Source: Bradyrhizobium canariense (GTDB lineage Bacteria; Pseudomonadota; Alphaproteobacteria; Rhizobiales; Xanthobacteraceae). Taken from it: a DNA stretch of 64,000 nucleotides. The translations under genes were made by a program, and so were the position numbers. Location: positions 372,001 through 436,000 of the forward strand of contig NZ_LT629750.1 of assembly GCF_900105125.1 (NCBI RefSeq), written 5' to 3'. Shown here in pieces: positions 16,726-25,221 of the stretch (within the stretch, counting starts at the first letter, position 1; each line of letters begins with the position of its first letter). The notes below the pieces were generated by a model that worked only from the letters and a program-made list of their open reading frames with translations, searched no databases and was not told where the DNA came from.

Positions 16726-17532
16726 ATGTACGAATTCAAATATCATCGTCCGGCGACTGTACGGCAGGCCGCCAATCTCCTGATCAAGAATGAAGACGCC
16801 AAGCTGATCGCCGGCGGCCACACGCTGGTGCCGGTCATGAAGCAGCGCCTTGCCAGCCCGCCGCATCTGGTCGACCTCTCCCATATCGAGGGCCTGAACG
16901 ACATCGAAATGAAGGGCCGTGCGCTCGTCATCGGCGCCACCGCCAAGCATGCCGAAGTCGCGACGTCGGCTGTTGTCGGTGAGGCGATCCCTGCGCTCGC
17001 CGAACTGGCAGGCCTGATCGGCGATCCCGCGGTGCGCCACAAGGGCACGATCGGCGGCTCGCTCGCCAATAATGATCCGACCGCCGACTATCCGGCCGCA
17101 TGCCTTGCGCTCGGCGCGACCATCGTCACCAACAAGCGCCGCCTGAAGCCGGAGGAATTTTTCCAGGGCTTGTTCTCCACTTCGCTCGAGAGCGACGAGA
17201 TCATCACCAAGGTGATGTTCCCGGTGCCGAAGAAGGCCGCTTACGTCAAATTCCGCAACCAGGCCTCGCGCTATGCGCTGGTCGGCGTGTTCGTCGCCAA
17301 GCGGCCGTCGGATGTGCGCGTCGCCGTCACCGGAGCCGGCTCCGACGGTGTGTTCCGCGTCGCCGCGTTTGAAGAGGCGCTGAAGAAACGCTTCTCGCAC
17401 AAGGCGCTCGACGGTTTGACGGTGCCCGCGGAAGGCCTGAACAGCGATCTGCACGGCAGCGCCGAATATCGCGCGCATCTGATCGGGGTGCTAACGCGCC
17501 GCGCGATCGAAGCTGCGAACGCCAAAGCGTGA
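16726..17532 (+). CDS. coxM: CO/xanthine dehydrogenase-type FAD-binding medium subunit
   Basis: The 268-residue protein is the FAD subunit of a molybdenum hydroxylase. The flavin-binding motifs AGGHTLVP at about 29-36 and TIGGSLANNDPTADYP at about 108-123 are intact, and the C-terminal domain (AEYRAHLIGVLTRRA) is complete. The chosen ATG starts the conserved MYEFKYHRPA. The longer open frame runs through the end of coxS in another frame and was rejected. In most clusters coxL or a homologue adjoins coxM and coxS, but here the next gene is the AAA+ ATPase. Confidence 0.93.
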   Translation: MYEFKYHRPATVRQAANLLIKNEDAKLIAGGHTLVPVMKQRLASPPHLVDLSHIEGLNDIEMKGRALVIGATAKHAEVATSAVVGEAIPALAELAGLIGDPAVRHKGTIGGSLANNDPTADYPAACLALGATIVTNKRRLKPEEFFQGLFSTSLESDEIITKVMFPVPKKAAYVKFRNQASRYALVGVFVAKRPSDVRVAVTGAGSDGVFRVAAFEEALKKRFSHKALDGLTVPAEGLNSDLHGSAEYRAHLIGVLTRRAIEAANAKA

Positions 17533-17569
17533 AGTCACCGATTCCTGGATCATCAAGATTGGCCCACTC

Positions 17570-18478
17570 ATGAGTGCATCGGCGTTACCCAAATCCGTCG
17601 ATGCAATGCTTGAGCTTCTGACCTCGCGCGGCTATCTCGCGGAGCGTTCGCTCGCGACCGTGACCTATCTGTCGCTGCGCATGGGCCGGCCGTTGTTTCT
17701 GGAAGGCGAGGCCGGCGTCGGCAAAACCGAAATCGCCAAGGTGCTGTCGGCCGCACTTGGGCGGAAGCTGATCAGGCTGCAATGTTACGAGGGCCTGGAC
17801 GTCGCATCCGCGGTCTACGAGTGGAACAGCGCGGCGCAGATGATCGCGATCAGGCTTGCGGAAGCCGCCGGCGACACCGATCGCGACCAATTGTCATCAG
17901 ATATTTTCGCCGAACGCTATCTGATCAAGCGGCCATTGTTGCAGGCGCTGGAGCCGGATACGGCAGGCGCACCGGTGCTGTTGATCGACGAACTCGACCG
18001 CGCCGATGAAGCGTTCGAAGCCTATCTGCTCGAAATCCTCAGCGATTTCCAGGTGACGATTCCTGAATTCGGCACGGTGAAGGCGCCACAGCCGCCGATC
18101 GTCATCGTCACCTCGAACCGCACCCGCGAAATTCACGATGCGCTGAAGCGCCGCTGCCTCTATCACTGGGTCGATTACCCCAGCGCTGAACGCGAGCTTG
18201 CGATTGTCAAATCCCGTGTCCCCGGCATTTCGGCAAAGCTGTCGCAGCAGGTGGTCGGGTTTGTCCAGGCGCTGCGCGATCAGGATTTCTACAAATCGCC
18301 CGGCGTGGCCGAGACCATCGACTGGGCCACCGCGCTCACCGAACTCGACGCCCGCTCGCTGACGCCGCAAGTGGTCGGCGACACGCTCGGCGCGCTGTTG
18401 AAATACCAGGACGATATCGCGCGGATGCAGGGCGACGCCTTGCAGAAGGTGCTCAAGGAAGCGACGAGCGAGAATTAG
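17570..18478 (+). CDS. coxD: CoxD-like MoxR-family AAA+ ATPase
   Basis: This is a 302-residue MoxR-type AAA+ ATPase. Walker A is GEAGVGKT at about 46-53, Walker B LLIDELDRAD at about 137-146, and the sensor region VTSNRTREIHDALKRRC lies at about 176-192. In Oligotropha, CoxD acts with the VWA protein CoxE in maturation of the CO dehydrogenase active site, including its sulfur/copper centre. Here the same pair follows coxM. It is 37 bases after coxM and is followed by a large repeat element rather than directly by coxE. Confidence 0.92.
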   Translation: MSASALPKSVDAMLELLTSRGYLAERSLATVTYLSLRMGRPLFLEGEAGVGKTEIAKVLSAALGRKLIRLQCYEGLDVASAVYEWNSAAQMIAIRLAEAAGDTDRDQLSSDIFAERYLIKRPLLQALEPDTAGAPVLLIDELDRADEAFEAYLLEILSDFQVTIPEFGTVKAPQPPIVIVTSNRTREIHDALKRRCLYHWVDYPSAERELAIVKSRVPGISAKLSQQVVGFVQALRDQDFYKSPGVAETIDWATALTELDARSLTPQVVGDTLGALLKYQDDIARMQGDALQKVLKEATSEN

Positions 18479-18540
18479 CTCGCGCGTTGCGAAACAACAA
18501 TCGTCATTCCGGGGCACGCGAAGCGTGAACCCGGAATCCA

Positions 18541-18587
18541 GAGCATGATCCGGAAAAGTGAACCGGTTTTCCGAAAAGATCATGCTC
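18541..18587. repeat. Nested palindrome with GAGCATGATC/GATCATGCTC arms
   Basis: Ten-base perfect arms enclose CCGGAAAAG and CCGGTTTTCCG, which are themselves partly complementary. It is nested inside the larger composite repeat and related to the element at 11548-11595. Confidence 0.75.
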
Positions 18588-18600
18588 AAACAAAGAGATG

Positions 18601-18638
18601 AGATCAGGATCCGATTCAATCTAATCGGATCCTGATCT
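18601..18638. repeat. Perfect 16-bp inverted repeat with six-base loop
   Basis: AGATCAGGATCCGATT at 18601-18616 pairs perfectly with 18623-18638 around the loop CAATCT. In RNA this would be a very stable hairpin. It lacks a T-run, so it is more likely a repeat or mRNA-processing signal than a terminator. Confidence 0.8.
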
Positions 18639-18702
18639 AGAGATTACAGCACGAAATTCCGGGTTCGCGCCGGTGGCGCGCCCCGGAATGACGAAAGTGA
18701 AA

Positions 18703-19905
18703 ATGGCCACGCCAGCTCCCACTCCGTCAGTTACCGGCCTGATCGCCGACAACGTCGTCGGCTTTGCCCGCGCGTTGCGCGCGGCCGGGCTTCCGGTCGG
18801 GCCGGGCGCCGTGATCGATGCGCTGAACGCGCTGCAGGTGATCGAAATCGGCAACCGCGCCGACGTCTATGCCACGCTGGAAGCGATCTTCGTCAAGCGG
18901 CACGAGCACGCGCTGATCTTCGAGCAAGCTTTCGACCTGTTCTTCCGCGCCGCCGAGGACTGGAAGCACATGCTGGATTCGGTGCCGCTGCCGGATCAAG
19001 CCAGGAAAAAGCCGCCGCCGGCCTCGCGCCGTGTCCAGGAGGCGTTGTCGCAACCGTCCATCAGCGAAACGCCGCAGGCCCAGGAGCAGGAACTCCGCCT
19101 CTCGGTGTCCGACAAAGAAGTGCTGCAGAAAAAAGACTTCGCCCAGATGAGCGCGGCCGAGATCGCGCAAGTGACGCGCGCCATCGCGCAGATGAAATTG
19201 CCGCAGGCCGAATTGCGCACCCGCCGCTACCGGCCGGATGCGCGGGGCTTGCGGCTGGACATGCGGCGCACGCTGCGCGGATCCCTGCGCACCGGGGGCG
19301 ACATCATCGACATCCATCGCCTGGGGCTGATCGACAAGCCGGCGCCGATCGTGGCTCTGCTCGATATCTCCGGCTCGATGAGCGAATATACCCGCCTGTT
19401 CCTGCATTTCCTGCATGCCATCACCGATGCCCGCAAGCGCGTGTCGGTGTTCCTGTTCGGCACAAGGCTGACCAATGTGACGCGGGCGCTGCGGTCACGC
19501 GATCCCGATGAGGCGCTGGCAAGCTGCACCTCGGCGGTGGAGGATTGGGCCGGCGGTACCCGGATTGCCACCTCGCTGCATACGTTCAACAAATTATGGG
19601 GCCGGCGGGTGCTGGGGCAGGGCGCGATCGTGCTTTTGATCTCCGACGGGCTGGAGCGTGAGGCGGACGCCAAGCTCGCCTTCGAGATGGACCGGCTGCA
19701 CCGGTCCTGCCGCCGGCTGATCTGGCTCAATCCGCTGCTGCGCTATGGCGGCTTCGAAGCCAAGGCGCAGGGCATCAAAATGATGCTCCCGCACGTTGAC
19801 GAATTCCGTCCGGTGCATAATTTGAGTTCTATCGAGGGGCTGATTGCAGCACTGTCCTCGGTGCCGCCGCCGCATCACCGCAGCCTGATCCGCCCCGCAG
19901 CTTGA
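18703..19905 (+). CDS. coxE: CoxE-like von Willebrand factor A domain protein
   Basis: The 400-residue protein has a C-terminal VWA domain with the metal-ion-dependent adhesion site DISGSMSEY and later Thr and Asp residues (WAGGTRIATSL, LLISDGLERE). The N-terminal half (VVGFARALRAAGLPVGPGAVIDAL) is typical of the CoxE family. CoxE partners the MoxR ATPase in assembly of CO-dehydrogenase-like enzymes. Several starts are possible. I chose the ATG giving MATPAPTPSV. An ATG 15 bases earlier and a GTG 30 bases earlier fall in the adjacent repeat. The gene therefore takes its 5' leader from repeat DNA. Confidence 0.88.
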   Translation: MATPAPTPSVTGLIADNVVGFARALRAAGLPVGPGAVIDALNALQVIEIGNRADVYATLEAIFVKRHEHALIFEQAFDLFFRAAEDWKHMLDSVPLPDQARKKPPPASRRVQEALSQPSISETPQAQEQELRLSVSDKEVLQKKDFAQMSAAEIAQVTRAIAQMKLPQAELRTRRYRPDARGLRLDMRRTLRGSLRTGGDIIDIHRLGLIDKPAPIVALLDISGSMSEYTRLFLHFLHAITDARKRVSVFLFGTRLTNVTRALRSRDPDEALASCTSAVEDWAGGTRIATSLHTFNKLWGRRVLGQGAIVLLISDGLEREADAKLAFEMDRLHRSCRRLIWLNPLLRYGGFEAKAQGIKMMLPHVDEFRPVHNLSSIEGLIAALSSVPPPHHRSLIRPAA

Positions 19906-19917
19906 AAAGAGGCGCCC

Positions 19918-20252
<335 letters not shown>

Positions 20253-20256
<4 letters not shown>

Positions 20257-20954
20257 AGCTTCAAACGCTGGCAGAGCTGAATGCCGAGCGCGCGGCGCGG
20301 CGGCCGGTGATCCTGGTCACCGATACCACCAACGGCGGGCAGCGGCTGGTCAAGGCCAAGGATATCGCCGCCGATCCGTTGCGCGCCGAACTGTCAAAGC
20401 AGTTGCGCATGGGCAAGAGCGGCATGATCGAGGTTGACGGCAAGAAGGTGTTCCTCAATGTCTACGCGCCGACCGCGCGCCTTGTCATCATCGGCGCGGT
20501 TCATATCAGCCAGGCCCTGGCGCCGCTGGCGCGCTCGCTGGATTACGATGTGACGGTGGTCGATCCGCGCACCGCCTTTGCGAGCCCCGAACGGTTTCCG
20601 GACGTGCCGCTGATCGCCGAATGGCCCGACGTCGCGCTGCCGCCGCTCAATGTCGATCACTACACGGCGTTCGTCGCGGTGACGCATGATCCGAAAATCG
20701 ACGATCCGGCGCTGTTGCACGCGTTCGAACGCAACTGCTTTTATATCGGCGCGCTGGGTTCGCGAAAGACCCACGCCAAACGCGGCGACCGCCTCAAGGC
20801 GCAGGGCGCGTCCGATGCCGACATCGCGCGCATCCACGCGCCGATCGGCCTGAACATCGGCGCGGTCTCGCCGTCCGAAATCGCGGTCGCGATCATGGCC
20901 GAGATCACCGCGCAGTTACGTTTGCCCCCGAAAGAAAAAGAAGAAGCGGCATGA
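20253..20954 (+). CDS. XdhC/CoxF-like protein, C-terminal Rossmann half
   Basis: The 233-residue protein holds the XdhC C-terminal domain. It includes LVIIGAVHISQALAPLA (Rossmann-type loop), VVDPRTAFASPERFP, THDPKIDDPALL and GALGSRKTHAKR, ending with the family's IGLNIGAVSPSEIAVAIMAEI. The start is a GTG that overlaps the previous stop, so translation is probably coupled. It should act with the preceding half in molybdenum cofactor handling for the CO-dehydrogenase-type enzyme. The gene also overlaps the following fusion gene by four bases, so coxE through that gene forms a tight operon. Confidence 0.88.
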
Positions 20955-22579
20955 AATTCGGTCCTGCCAGTCCGGGAGACGCGATTGGCGGCGTGACCGT
21001 TCACACGCTGCGCCAGGGCTCGCTGGTGCTGAAGAAGGGCACCACGATCGGTCCCTCCGAGGTCGAGGCGCTCAACAGGGGCGGCGTCAAGGAAATCGTT
21101 GTCGTCAGGCTTGAGCCCGGCGACGTCTCCGAGGACGTCGCGGCCGGCAGTATCGCGCGCGCGATCGCCGGTGAGGGCGTCGACGTGGAGCGTGCCTTCA
21201 CCGGACGGTCCAATTTGTTCGCGGCGCAAGCAGGCGTGCTGGTCGTCGATCGCGGGGCGGTCGACAACATCAACCGCGTCGATGAAGCGATCACGTTTGC
21301 AACGCTGCCGGCCTTCAAGGCCGTTGTGCCCGGCGAGATGATTGCGACCGTCAAGATCGTGCCGTTCGGTATCGAAGGCGAATTGTGTGAAAGGGCGGTG
21401 GCTGCGGCAAAGACCGGCCCGATGCGCGTTGCGCCCTACAAGATCAAGCGCGTCGGCATTGTCTCGACGCTGCTGCCGGGGTTGGCGCCGAAAGTGATCG
21501 AGAAGACCTTGCGGGTCACCGCCGACCGGTTGGCGCCCGCTGGCGCCTCGATCATTGCCGAGCGCCGCGTGCCGCATGACGAGACGGTGCTGGCGGCTGC
21601 GATCAGGGAATTGCTCGGCCTTGGTGCGGAACTGGTGATCGTGTTCGGCGCGTCTGCGATCGCCGACCGTCGCGATGTGATCCCGGCTGCGCTTGAAGAC
21701 GTCGGCGGCACCATCGAGCATTTCGGCATGCCGGTCGATCCCGGCAATCTGCTGCTGATCGGCAATGCCGGCGGCGTGCCGGTGTTGGGCGCGCCCGGCT
21801 GCGCCCGCTCGCCGGTGGAGAATGGATTTGACTGGGTGCTGATGCGGCTGTTGGCGGGCATCAAGGTGACGCGCGCCGACCTTACCGGCATGGGCGTCGG
21901 CGGCTTGTTGATGGAGATCGTCACCCGGCCGCAACCGCGCAAGCCCGCTGGCTCCGAAGGCAATCGCAATATCACGGCGGTGATCCTGGCGGCCGGGCGC
22001 TCCACCCGGATGGGCGGCCCCAACAAATTACTGGCCGACCTCGGCGGCAAACCGCTGGTCCGGACCGTGACCGAGCAGGCGCTGGCCTCCAAAGCATCCG
22101 ATGTGATCGTGGTGACCGGGCATCAGGCCGCCGAGGTCGAGAAAGCATTGGCGGGGCTCAAGGTGAAATTCGTGCGCAACCCGGATTTCGCCGCCGGACT
22201 GGCCAGCTCCGTCAAGTCGGGTATTGCGGCGGTGCCCGACAATGCCGACGGCGCGGTGGTGTGTCTCGGCGACATGCCGCTGATCGATGCGCGCCTGATC
22301 GATCGGTTGATCGAAGCGTTTGCGCCTGATAGCGGCAATTTGATCGCGGTGCCGGTCAGCGACAACAGGCGCGGTAATCCGGTGCTGTGGTCGCGCCGGT
22401 TCTTCGACGAATTGATGACGCTCGACGGCGATATCGGCGCGCGCCATCTGATCGCCAAACACGGTGAGGCGGTGGCGGAAGTCCCGGTCGAGGGGCACGG
22501 CGCGTTTCTCGATATCGATACGCCCGAGGCGCTCGTAGCGGCTCGGCAAGGCAAGCGCCAGACGGAGCGGCTATCGTAA
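20951..22579 (+). CDS. Fusion: MoeA-like molybdopterin-binding domain plus MocA-type cytidylyltransferase
   Basis: This 542-residue protein has two parts. Residues about 1-330 resemble a molybdopterin-binding (MoeA/MoCF) domain, including LVIVFGASAIADRRDVIPAAL. Residues about 340-535 form a nucleotidyltransferase of the MobA/MocA type with ILAAGRSTRMGGPNK, VCLGDMPLI and RRGNPVLW. MocA makes molybdopterin cytosine dinucleotide, the cofactor form used by xanthine- and CO-dehydrogenase-family enzymes. A fused protein could deliver cofactor straight to maturation. The ATGA overlap with the XdhC half supports cotranscription. Fusions of this type occur in rhizobia. Confidence 0.9.
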   Translation: MKFGPASPGDAIGGVTVHTLRQGSLVLKKGTTIGPSEVEALNRGGVKEIVVVRLEPGDVSEDVAAGSIARAIAGEGVDVERAFTGRSNLFAAQAGVLVVDRGAVDNINRVDEAITFATLPAFKAVVPGEMIATVKIVPFGIEGELCERAVAAAKTGPMRVAPYKIKRVGIVSTLLPGLAPKVIEKTLRVTADRLAPAGASIIAERRVPHDETVLAAAIRELLGLGAELVIVFGASAIADRRDVIPAALEDVGGTIEHFGMPVDPGNLLLIGNAGGVPVLGAPGCARSPVENGFDWVLMRLLAGIKVTRADLTGMGVGGLLMEIVTRPQPRKPAGSEGNRNITAVILAAGRSTRMGGPNKLLADLGGKPLVRTVTEQALASKASDVIVVTGHQAAEVEKALAGLKVKFVRNPDFAAGLASSVKSGIAAVPDNADGAVVCLGDMPLIDARLIDRLIEAFAPDSGNLIAVPVSDNRRGNPVLWSRRFFDELMTLDGDIGARHLIAKHGEAVAEVPVEGHGAFLDIDTPEALVAARQGKRQTERLS

Positions 22580-22685
22580 GTCGCGCGATAGCAGCTCGCG
22601 CGCCATCCATTTTTCAATCCCTCGTTCACCAAGTGGAAACATCCGCTCGGGTAGATTCCGCCGCGTGACCTCGGGGGAGGGGCTT

Positions 22686-23075
22686 TTGACTTCGTTTACT
22701 GCTTTACAGCGCCGCGCGATGTTCATTTTCGCGCTGACTCTGGCGCTGGCCGGAACGCGTTTCGTCACCGAGGCATGGGCGGCAGGGGCGTTTGCCATCG
22801 GCAAATGCGGTGCTTACGGCGAGGCCTATGATTTTGCCGGCGAGGCCGGCGCGCGGGCCGCCGCGCTCAAGCAATGCAAGGGTGAGTGTACCGCCGTGAC
22901 GATGAAGCGCGCCTGCGCGGCATTGTCGATCGACCTGACCAACCCCTGCGGTGCCCACGGCTACGCGGTGGAATCGCGGATTTCGAGTTCGCTCAACGTA
23001 GCCACGAAAAAATGCTACGAATTCGGCGGCAAGGAATGCGTCATCCGCGCCTGGGCCTGCGATGCCAAGGGCTGA
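22686..23075 (+). CDS. Secreted DUF4189-like cysteine-rich protein
   Basis: The product of about 129 residues begins with a signal peptide (basic TALQRR, then MFIFALTLALAGTRF, cleavage likely after AWA). The mature part has a KCGAYGEAYDF start and seven Cys residues in a pattern suggesting disulfides, as in DUF4189 proteins. I chose a TTG start because GGGGAGG lies about five bases before it. A GTG 21 bases upstream or an ATG in the hydrophobic stretch are alternatives. It lies just downstream of the cox cluster but has no obvious tie to it. The function is unknown. Confidence 0.75.
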   Translation: MTSFTALQRRAMFIFALTLALAGTRFVTEAWAAGAFAIGKCGAYGEAYDFAGEAGARAAALKQCKGECTAVTMKRACAALSIDLTNPCGAHGYAVESRISSSLNVATKKCYEFGGKECVIRAWACDAKG

Positions 23076-23118
23076 TTTCATTCTCCAGATGCTCAGGGCG
23101 TGCCACGAGCACGATCTC

Positions 23119-23140
23119 ACCTCTTCCTGAGGGAGAGGTC
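23119..23140. repeat. Short ACCTCT/AGAGGT hairpin
   Basis: A CCTCTTCC-TGA-GGGAGAGG hairpin resembles the C-rich/G-rich hairpins around the DUF559 gene and at 49.8 kb. It lies between two hypothetical genes and may be a solitary remnant of the same element. Confidence 0.5.
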
Positions 23141-23204
23141 GGCGCTTCCGTCGCCGATGTGGCGAGGCTAAGCTACGACAAGAATCTTCTTGGCTGGATC
23201 ATCC

Positions 23205-23615
23205 ATGCAATTCGATACCAAGATCGCGGTCATCATCAGGACCGACCTGGAAGCGTGGCAGAAGCTCAACGTCGCCTCGTTCCTCACCAGCGGCGTCGCG
23301 GCGGCATTCCCGGAATGTATCGGCGAGCCTTACGAAGATGGCTCGGGCACCAAATATCTGTCGCTGATCGGCCAGCCGATCCTGATCTATGGCGCCGACC
23401 GTCCGGCACTTTCCCGCGCGCTCGAACGGGCGCTGGCGCGAAACGTGAAGCCTGCCGTCTATACCGAAGACATGTTCAAGACGACGCATGATGCGGCCAA
23501 CCGGGAGGCGGTGAGGGCAGTGATCCGCGGCGAACTCAACCTCGTCGGCCTTGCCATGCGTGCCGAACGCAAGGTGATCGACAAGATCGTCGATGGGCTG
23601 AAGTTTCACAGCTAG
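23205..23615 (+). CDS. DUF2000 family protein
   Basis: The 136-residue protein fits DUF2000, a small alpha/beta family of unknown function. Visible features are MQFDTKIAVIIRTDLEAWQKLNV near the start, then GEPYEDGSGTKYLSLIGQPILIY and a C-terminal VGLAMRAERKVIDKIV. The ATG was preferred over a TTG 15 bases upstream because it starts the conserved segment. The ribosome-binding site is weak. No signal peptide or membrane span is present. A broken transporter gene follows directly. Confidence 0.82.
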   Translation: MQFDTKIAVIIRTDLEAWQKLNVASFLTSGVAAAFPECIGEPYEDGSGTKYLSLIGQPILIYGADRPALSRALERALARNVKPAVYTEDMFKTTHDAANREAVRAVIRGELNLVGLAMRAERKVIDKIVDGLKFHS

Positions 23616-23616
23616 C

Positions 23617-23854
23617 GGTAGCTCCAGTATTTTGCTGGCCGGATTTATGTTTCCGTTTGCCGGCATGCCGGTATGGGCGCAATATATTGGCGAAGGCCTG
23701 CCGTTGACACATTATGTGCGGATCGTTCGCGCTATTTATTATGCTGAAGGGCGCAACGCTGCAAAATCTGCAATATGATACGTTTGCGCTTGTTGCTCTG
23801 ATGCTGCTTGCCATGACCGTCGCGGTGACGCGCTTCCGTCGCACGCTCGATTGA
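23617..23854 (+). pseudogene. C-terminal remnant of an ABC-2 type permease, frameshifted
   Basis: Translation of this gap gives the tail of an ABC-2 (YhhJ-like) permease in two frames. The first is SILLAGFMFPFAGMPVWAQ followed by IGEGLPLTHYVRIVRAI. The second is MLKGATLQNLQYDTFALVAL and on to TRFRRTLD and a stop. The shift occurs at about 23733-23741, where ATTTATTATG looks like an ATTATG with a duplicated TTAT. The rest of the gene (several hundred bases upstream) is gone and a DUF2000 gene occupies its place. It is a decaying fragment. Confidence 0.8.
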
Positions 23855-23864
23855 GAGACAGACC

Positions 23865-25205
23865 GTGCCTGACCGACAAGACCGCGGGATCGGGATATTG
23901 CGGCGCTTCCTGCGGCAGAAAGATCGCACCCCCGTGCTCGCCCAGTACAGGGATGCCCTGACCCGCGAGATCATTCTGACCGAGCAGTCGCGCGTCAAGG
24001 CTGTCATCATCACGGTCTCGCTGCTGGTCGCGGTGACGACCATGCTTCATGTCGTCGCGCCGTCGGTGCTCGCCCGTATCTCCCATGGCCAGTTCGATCT
24101 GACCCCGCTGTATGCGGTGTACGTTCCGTTTGTGCTGTTCGAATTCATGGTCCTGTATCTGCTTGCCCGACGGCTGAAGATGCAGGGCGATGTGCCGTGG
24201 GTACGGCGTTATCTCTCCGCGCTGATCGAAACCAGCATTCCGACGTTCGTGCTGTATTTGCACATGAACTGGATGGGACCGGAGCAGGCGCTGGGCTTCG
24301 CCGCGCCGCTGGCGTATTTCCTCTTCATTATTCTCTCGACGCTGCGGCTCGATTTCTGGCTTTCCACCTTCACGGGCTTTGTTGCCGCGGCCGAGCTGTT
24401 CGTGATGGCGATGCTGTATCACCCGGCCGGCGTTACCGGCATATCGGCATCCGAACTTGGATATGAGCTGATCCGCAGCGTGATGTTTCTGATCGGCGGC
24501 ATACTGGCGGGTTCGGTCGGTGTTCAGCTGCGGCACCAGTTCGAAACCAGCATTGCGGCCGCGACCGCGCGCGATCGCGTCACCAATTTGTTCGGGCAGC
24601 ATGTTTCGCCCGCGGTCGTCGAACGGCTGCTGGTGGAAGGCGCTGACAGCTCGAGCCACATCCGCCACGTCGCCGTGATGTTCGTGGATTTCCGCAGTTT
24701 CACCGCGGGCGCGCGGATCCGGACGCCGCAGGAGGTGGTCGAGCGCCTCGACGGCGCCTTCGCGATCCTGGTTGAAATTCTCGACCGGCACGGCGGCATC
24801 GTGAACAAGTTTCTGGGCGATGGTTTTCTGGCGCTGTTCGGCGCGCCGATCGAGTCATCCAACGCCGCGCGGGAAGCGGTCGCTGCGGGGCGCGAGATGC
24901 TCGCGGCCATGGATGAAGTCAACGAGGCCAGCAGCTGGCCGCTGCGGATCGGCATTGGCATCCACTACGGCGAGGTGGTCGCCGGCAATATCGGTTCGCC
25001 CCGGCGCAAGGAGTATACCGTAATCGGCGATACCGTGAATTTCGCGTCGCGGCTGGAGACGCTCAACAAGGATTTCAATTCCCAGCTTTTGATTTCGTCC
25101 GCCGTTTACGAGGCGGTCGGCGAAGCCAGCCGCGATGCCGTGTCGCTTGGACCGGTCACGATCAAGGGCTATGACCGGCCAATGCCGGTGTGGCAGTTGG
25201 GGTAG
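23865..25205 (+). CDS. Membrane-anchored class III adenylate cyclase
   Basis: The 446-residue protein makes cyclic AMP if active. The N-terminal half has about six membrane spans (about residues 45-66, 82-101, 118-133, 145-160, 168-185 and 203-220). The C-terminal catalytic domain begins near residue 240. All expected residues are visible: metal-binding Asp275 (FVDFRSF) and Asp319 (FLGDG), purine-selecting Lys315 (VNKFLG) and Asp389 (VIGDT), and transition-state Arg396 (NFASRLE). Lys plus Asp at the base-selecting positions predicts ATP rather than GTP. It starts with GTG after a GAGAG-like site. It lies right after the permease remnant. The signal sensed by the membrane half is unknown. Confidence 0.92.
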   Translation: MPDRQDRGIGILRRFLRQKDRTPVLAQYRDALTREIILTEQSRVKAVIITVSLLVAVTTMLHVVAPSVLARISHGQFDLTPLYAVYVPFVLFEFMVLYLLARRLKMQGDVPWVRRYLSALIETSIPTFVLYLHMNWMGPEQALGFAAPLAYFLFIILSTLRLDFWLSTFTGFVAAAELFVMAMLYHPAGVTGISASELGYELIRSVMFLIGGILAGSVGVQLRHQFETSIAAATARDRVTNLFGQHVSPAVVERLLVEGADSSSHIRHVAVMFVDFRSFTAGARIRTPQEVVERLDGAFAILVEILDRHGGIVNKFLGDGFLALFGAPIESSNAAREAVAAGREMLAAMDEVNEASSWPLRIGIGIHYGEVVAGNIGSPRRKEYTVIGDTVNFASRLETLNKDFNSQLLISSAVYEAVGEASRDAVSLGPVTIKGYDRPMPVWQLG

Positions 25206-25221
25206 AGGCGAGGAGGGTTGG

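Larger units (their letters stand above)
18502..18693. repeat. Composite nested palindromic repeat between coxD and coxE
   Basis: The outer arms are CGTCATTCCGGGG (18502-18514) and its exact reverse complement (18681-18693), the same element type seen at 39580-39673 and 51804-51902. Two other palindromes are nested inside, so this copy is about twice the usual length. The coxE start codon lies about ten bases after the right arm. Confidence 0.88.

Noticed and set aside
18601..18638. Perfect hairpin as the coxD terminator
   Set aside because: There is no T-run after the stem and it is nested in a repeat, so an intrinsic terminator is not supported.
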